The position numbers and the translations under genes were made by a program. Source: Musa acuminata AAA Group (lineage: Eukaryota > Streptophyta > Magnoliopsida > Zingiberales > Musaceae). From it: DNA of 64,000 nucleotides. The stretch lies in NCBI RefSeq assembly GCF_036884655.1, contig NC_088359.1, forward strand, positions 18,852,501 to 18,916,500, in the 5' to 3' direction. This document shows, one piece after another, positions 59,222-64,000 of this stretch. The notes beneath the pieces are model-generated. The model was given only the letters and a program-made list of their open reading frames with translations, was not told the DNA's origin and made no database searches. Numbering within the stretch: position 1 is the first letter of the stretch; each line of letters begins with the position of its first letter.

Positions 59222-60838
59222 TACCTTTCCATCTACTCCGATCTTCTTATTGAAGATCCACTTACAACCAATGGGTACAATACCCTCGGCTGCATCAATA
59301 TGATTCCAAACCTTGCTAGAGTACATGGAATTCATCTCAAAATTCATGGCTTCTTGCCACTTCCTAGAGTCTATACTCGTAATAGTCTCCTTGTAGGTCT
59401 AAGGATCAATATCCTTAACATCCTCTCCTCTAATATGTCTCACATATCTCTCTTGAGGATAGGATACTGTGTTGGATCTACGTAAAGTTAAAACTTGTGT
59501 ATTAGGTACTTGAACAAACTTGGGCTATGGAGTGGTGGTTGAGCTAGGTTCTCCAACCTTGCTCAACTCTATCACGCTCCCGCTATCTCTGCTAAGAATG
59601 TGTTCATTCTCAAGGAACATTGCTTTCTTGGCTATAAAGACCTTTTGGTCCTTGGGATTATAGAAATAATACCCATAAGTTTCTTTGGGGTATCCCACGA
59701 ACTTGTACCACTCCGTCTTAGATTCCAACTTATCAGAGTTGTGTCTTTGAATGTGGATAGGATAGCTCTAAATCTTAATAAGTTTAAGATAGGGCTTCTT
59801 CCCTTTCCATATCTCATATGGTATAGACACTACCGACTTAGTTGAAACTCTACTCAGAATGTAAGCTACGGTCTCTATGGTGTATCCCCAGAATAAGATG
59901 GGTAGGTCGACAAAACTCATGATGGACTGCACCATGTCTAACAATGTATGATTCCTCTTTTCAGATACACCATTGAGCTAAGGTATATAAGGAGGTGTCC
60001 ATTGGGATAGAATCTCATGGTCCTTAAGGAATTGGGTGAACTCTATACTCAAGTACTCACCTCCTTGATCTGATAAAAGAGTATTAATACTCTTTCCAGT
60101 CTGGTTCTCTACGTCATTCTTATACTTTTTGAATTTCTCGAAAACCTCAGACTTGTACTTTATTAAGTACATATGTCCATACCTTGAGAGATCATCAGTA
60201 AAGGTAATGAAGTAGGAGTAACCATCAATGACATGACTTGATATGGGACTACATACATCACTATGTATGATTTCTAGCAACTTAGTGGCTCTCTCTCCAA
60301 TTCCACTAAATGGAGAGTTAGTTAGTTTTCCAAGAAGATAAGGCTCGTAAGTTGCTTATGACTCATAGTCGAATGGATCTAGATATCTATTCTTTAACAA
60401 CTTTTAAATCCTTCCCTCATAGATGTGACCTACCTTTGTCCTTCGCCGAGTCCTTTATAATAACCTTTGCTTTACCTGGCCTGTCCTTGCCCTTTTCCTT
60501 CTTAAGGGACTTTTCTATCTTCCTTTTCTTTTTGGTCTCACTAGTATAGAGAATTAGCTTCTCTTTCTTGATAGTACTCTCTGCCTCCTTCAAGATATTG
60601 AGGAGCTCAAGAAGATTCACCTCAAGCTTGTTTATATTACAAATCATTATGAACTATGAAAATGAATCTAGTAGGGACTGAATCACAAGATCCACACACA
60701 TGTTATCCTTTAGGACCATTCCTAGACCTATGAGTTTCTCTATCTACTTAATCATCCTTATGACATGGATCTAAACTAGTGTCCCCGTAGTCATCCTAGC
60801 ACGGAAGAGACTCTTAGATATCTCATATCGCGAAGTTC
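59222..60838 (-). pseudogene. Reversed Ty1/copia gag-pol remnant of a different lineage
   Basis: Minus-strand reading: gag C-terminal part with a Lys-rich end (about 60650-60417), then a decayed gap. Integrase core follows (60280-59978: HSDVCSPI, YFITFTDDLSRYG, SDQGGEYLS), then the integrase C-terminus (about 59760-59525: EWYKFVGYPKETYGYYFYNPKDQKVF), and the RT start (about 59350-59240: WNHIDAAEGIVPIGCKWIFNKKI). The YVDD half of RT and RNase H are missing at 59222. It resembles the TNT1-like pol common in plant genomes and differs clearly from the SIRE-like pol at 37418-40689. Several stops. LINE-4 interrupts it at the gag side. Confidence 0.8.
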
Positions 60839-62867
60839 TTTTTTGATAAGTAAAAGTAAATTGATTTTGTGTAAAGTTTCTACAAATAGCTTTGTCTATA
60901 CAAGTTATAGACGAAACTAGGTAACTCGTAGAGTACTCATTCGGTAGTTATGACTACACATGTTGTAGACTATAACTCTTAACTATGACCAACAAATAAA
61001 ATTTAAAGTTCAGATATGCCAAGATTTCCTGTGGGTATTACTTTTGACATCATGCCCAAGATCTTTAGCTAATAGCAAAATTGAATTTGATAAAAATATC
61101 TTTTTCTCTCTGTGTAAGGTGCTCCATTTTGAGATCGTTCTCCATACTTGATCTTGAGTCTAATAATCTCTGTCAAGAGCTGAGCATTGTTTATGTGGTG
61201 ACACTCAAAGATTCTGCTACATCTTTCCTTCCACATCCACTAAATAGCGCATCTGAATATAACCTTTGTCAATTGTGTAAGAGGCCCTTTTCTTGAAAAA
61301 CATTGCATGAGGTCAGCTAATTCTTGATGCAAGTTTGGTTGCAGCATTCTATTGAGTTCGAATCACTGGAGAATCTCCTTCCATATCCATTTAGTATAGT
61401 CACAAGCAAAATAGAGATGGTCAACAGTTTCTTCTAGTTGCATGCAAAGGGAGCATCGATTAACATGATGGATACCTCTTCTTTTCATATTGTCTATTGT
61501 AGGTAGTTTATTCAGAAGGGCCTGTCATGTACATAAGGAATGTCTCTGTGATCTCGGTTGATCCCATGTCCAACTGCTTGGGAGCCATTTGTTATTTCTT
61601 TGCCTAATTTGATTCCATGCGGATGTGGCACTAAATTTACCATTGTCATGAAGCCAAATAAGTACATCTGAAGGATTGTTCCTGATTGGAATAGCTGTGA
61701 TAGTCGGCCAAAGTGATAACATTTCAGGAGAAATAGGAGTAGGGAGACACCAGGTACCATTAGCAATGAACTCGGAAACCTTACAATCTTTGGGAGCCCC
61801 AAGGTCTTTTAGTATTCTATCACCATATAATTGAAATATACTTTTCCCATTCACCCAAGCATCGTACCACATATTAGTATTAGTTCCAATAGAGATTGCA
61901 TAAGAAATGTGTTTGATTAGCCAATTCCTTACCTTTAAAATTCTTTTCCAAGCTGCAGAGTGATATGTTCTTGTTGAAATTTCCCAAATCGAGTCCTTTG
62001 AAAGATACATAGCAGAAACCCATTGTGACCATAAGGAACATTTGTTTTGCAAAAGGTCCCACAATTGCTTTACCAAACATGCTTTATTCCAATCTCTAGT
62101 ATTTCTTAGGTTCAGCCCCCCCTTCATCTTTCGGTTTGTAGATGCTGTCCCAATTTACCATATGCATTTTCTTATCATTTGTGCCATTCCAGAAGAAGTT
62201 TATTAATAATCGTTCAATATCTTGGAGAAGTCCAATAGGTAGAAGAAATGCATTAGACCAATATATAGAGTAAGAGTACAACACCGAACGGATGAGTTCA
62301 AGTCGTCCTACTTTTGAAAGAAGCCTATTTTTTCAGGAGAAAATTCTATTCTTTATTTTTTGCAGGATAGGCTGACAGTGGGTTTTGTGAATGCCAGTGG
62401 ATATGAGTGGGAGACCAAGATATGTAACTGGCAGATTTCCCTCACTAAACCCTAGGGTATGTGCAATAACATCTTTGTCCTCAATGCAAGGGCTCATGTA
62501 GACTTTACTTTTCGCATGATTTAACTGAAGGCCAGAAATTTTACCAAAATCATTCAGAATAGTAGCCAGGTTTCTTACTAAAGTTAAATCATTCTGAAGA
62601 AAGATAAGAAGATCATCTGCAAAGATTATATGTGATATATGAATAGGGCCAGCATGGGGTACAATAATACTGCCATCAGAGACCGCATATTCCAACATAT
62701 AGCTAAGTCCTTCCATTGCAATAGTAAAGAGATATGGAGAGAGTGGATCGCCTTGTCAGATGCCATTCTTGCTCCCAAAAAAACCAATAGGTGAGCCATT
62801 GAAGAGTATTGAAAACTTTGGAGTTTCTAAGCAACATTGAATCCAATTAACCCATTGCCGAGGGAAG
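60839..62867 (-). mobile_element. LINE-4: LINE, reversed, 5' part cut off
   Basis: The minus strand has the second half of ORF2 (62867-61065) and the 3' UTR with a short poly-A (T-run at 60839-60844). It inserted in the copia remnant. Its 5' side stops at an LTR start (62868), so either that LTR element inserted into it or the rest lies beyond the window. No TSD can be tested. Confidence 0.88.
61065..62867 (-). pseudogene. LINE-4 ORF2, C-terminal half
   Basis: It enters in mid RT ([10 protein letters not shown]) and keeps the catalytic IIFADDLLIFL near 62625. It continues through NHAKSKVYMSPC, VTYLGLPLIS and the zf-RVT-like end (about 61640-61400; WQ-LLNKLP, CSLCM). A stop replaces Q in the GIR-GDP region (about 62757), and another stop lies near 61529. 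The terminal stop is 61065-61067. A 127-codon open piece (62716-62333) and a 200-codon piece (62127-61525) remain. Confidence 0.85.
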
Positions 62868-64000
62868 TGTTGAATCTCGGATTTTGATGATGAAACCAAT
62901 TGATTGTGTTTAGATGTTTAACTGCATTTTAAGTGATGCAGGTATACTCAATCAGGATTAGATAGTTAACGCAGGAGGAATTGACATTGCGCTGGAGGAG
63001 ATCACGTTAGGATACTGGATGGCAGAAGGCTTCGGACGTCGGGCATCCGGCTAAGAGCGGAATTGTGCCAAGGATATCGGGGTTGCAGAGGTCAATCGCC
63101 GATTGGGCAACAAGCCGCAAGAGATGACGATGCGCCGAAGAATCGGACGAAGCGCCAGCCAATGATGTGCCGGGCAATAGAATGTCAATTCGCGTTGTAA
63201 TAATTGTCTAGATCGGAGTAGAGTTTTGGCTTGTGTGTGCAGGATTAACTATGATAACGATGAAGACATAAAGCGAAACAAAGTATCAGAGTCAAGCACG
63301 AAGGATTTGTTGCGAGTTTGAGAGTTTGACGGAAGTCTGAAGGTTCGTCGGGAATGTTACCGGAACTAGCCGAGAATGAGTAGGGAGCTTGCCGAAGGGT
63401 TTTTCGGAAGCTCGCCGGAAGGTTCGTTGGAAGTTCGCGGAGCTCGCCAAGAAAGATCATAGTTTGTCGAAGAAGCACATTGGAACTCGCCAAGATCAAA
63501 TCGTGAATTCTAGGAGCTTGCTGGGAGTCCGTAGAATGGTTTCCAAGAGTTCATCGGAAGACCGGCGGAAGTTCGCCGGAAGCTCGCTGAAAAAAGTCTT
63601 GACTTGCGGACTTTGTAATAGCTTAGAAAATGTCTTTAAATTCATAGTTAGCATGTTAATTAGGGTTAGGATTAGGTGTTAATCCTATAACTCAAGTAGG
63701 GGCCAATTGGGCCCGAGTTCGGACTGGTTTGGGCCAAGTTTGGAGCCCAACCAGTGAGCTGAAATAGTGTAGGCGGTGGCATTGCCTAGAACCCGAGAAC
63801 CAAGCGGCGGCACCGCTGGACTGAGCAGTGGCACCGCCACCGACAGGCGGTGGCACCGCCAGCATCGGGAACCAAAGAGAATTCAAATTTTAGAGCCCAA
63901 ATTTGAATCCTCTTGAGGCCTATAAATACCCCTCAATTCTCATCTGAGATTACAACCTTTGAGAAGCAAGAGATTGAGATAAAAGTCTTAGCAAAGTCTT
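62868..64000 (+). repeat. Copia LTR, forward, cut by window end (LTR K)
   Basis: It starts TGTTGAATCTCGG and is closely collinear with the solo LTR at 53239. It has module X (about 62940-63220), GGAAG module (about 63305-63600), GGGCCAATTGGGCCC near 63700, dyads (63768-63862) and a TATA box (63921-63928). It lies next to LINE-4 sequence at GGAAG. Whether it is a 5' LTR or solo cannot be told. Confidence 0.88.

Overview
This window looks like nuclear DNA from a flowering plant, in a gene-poor block made almost entirely of retrotransposons. The evidence is several LTR-retrotransposon families with initiator-Met-tRNA-type primer sites, and L1-type LINEs with a DUF4283-like ORF1 and a zf-RVT-like ORF2 end. 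The species cannot be read from the sequence. I lean towards a monocot, but this is only an impression. No tRNA, rRNA or ordinary host gene was recognised. The only long clean ORF (1935-3044, 369 aa) resembles plant 'putative transposon protein' ORFs.

Layout. (1) 1-1363: reversed 5' end of a Ty3/gypsy element. (2) 1364-6362: the 369-aa ORF, then the RNase H tail, 3' noncoding region and 1.8-kb 3' LTR of a Ty1/copia (SIRE/Maximus-like) element. (3) 6363-14303: debris of a reversed copia element interrupted by a defective Ty3/gypsy element (6885-12381), LTR scraps and a LINE 3' fragment. (4) 14304-55248: one 6-kb gag-only copia-type element blown up to about 41 kb by nested insertions. (5) 55249-64000: a reversed copia LTR split by a LINE, a reversed copia gag-pol remnant, another 5'-truncated LINE and an LTR running off the window end.

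The core (14304-55248) can be taken apart with target-site duplications (TSDs). The outer element's 5' LTR is cut by LINE-1 (14324-20193) and by a reversed sister element (20756-33135, TSD GTACC). That sister holds full-length LINE-2 (23103-29005, 17-bp TSD). The outer gag is cut by a full copia element (34793-44871, TSD AACAA), whose 3' LTR holds an unrelated solo LTR (42149-43746, TSD GACGT). A 3.8-kb segment (41651-45407) was then tandemly duplicated (45408-49246). The outer 3' noncoding region holds a solo LTR (51127-52354, TSD CTATC), and the outer 3' LTR holds another (53239-54802, TSD ATTTG).

How the parts may work together: the two gag-only elements lack pol and would need enzymes from a relative like the 34793-44871 copia. 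Their LTRs share a TATA box preceded by arrays of a GC-rich dyad (GGCGGT-n3-ACCGCC) and TGGGCC motifs, and are built from interchangeable upstream modules. Every pol gene seen is broken by stops, frameshifts or deletions, so nothing here looks autonomously active. All coordinates and comparisons were made by eye; no alignment or database search was run.
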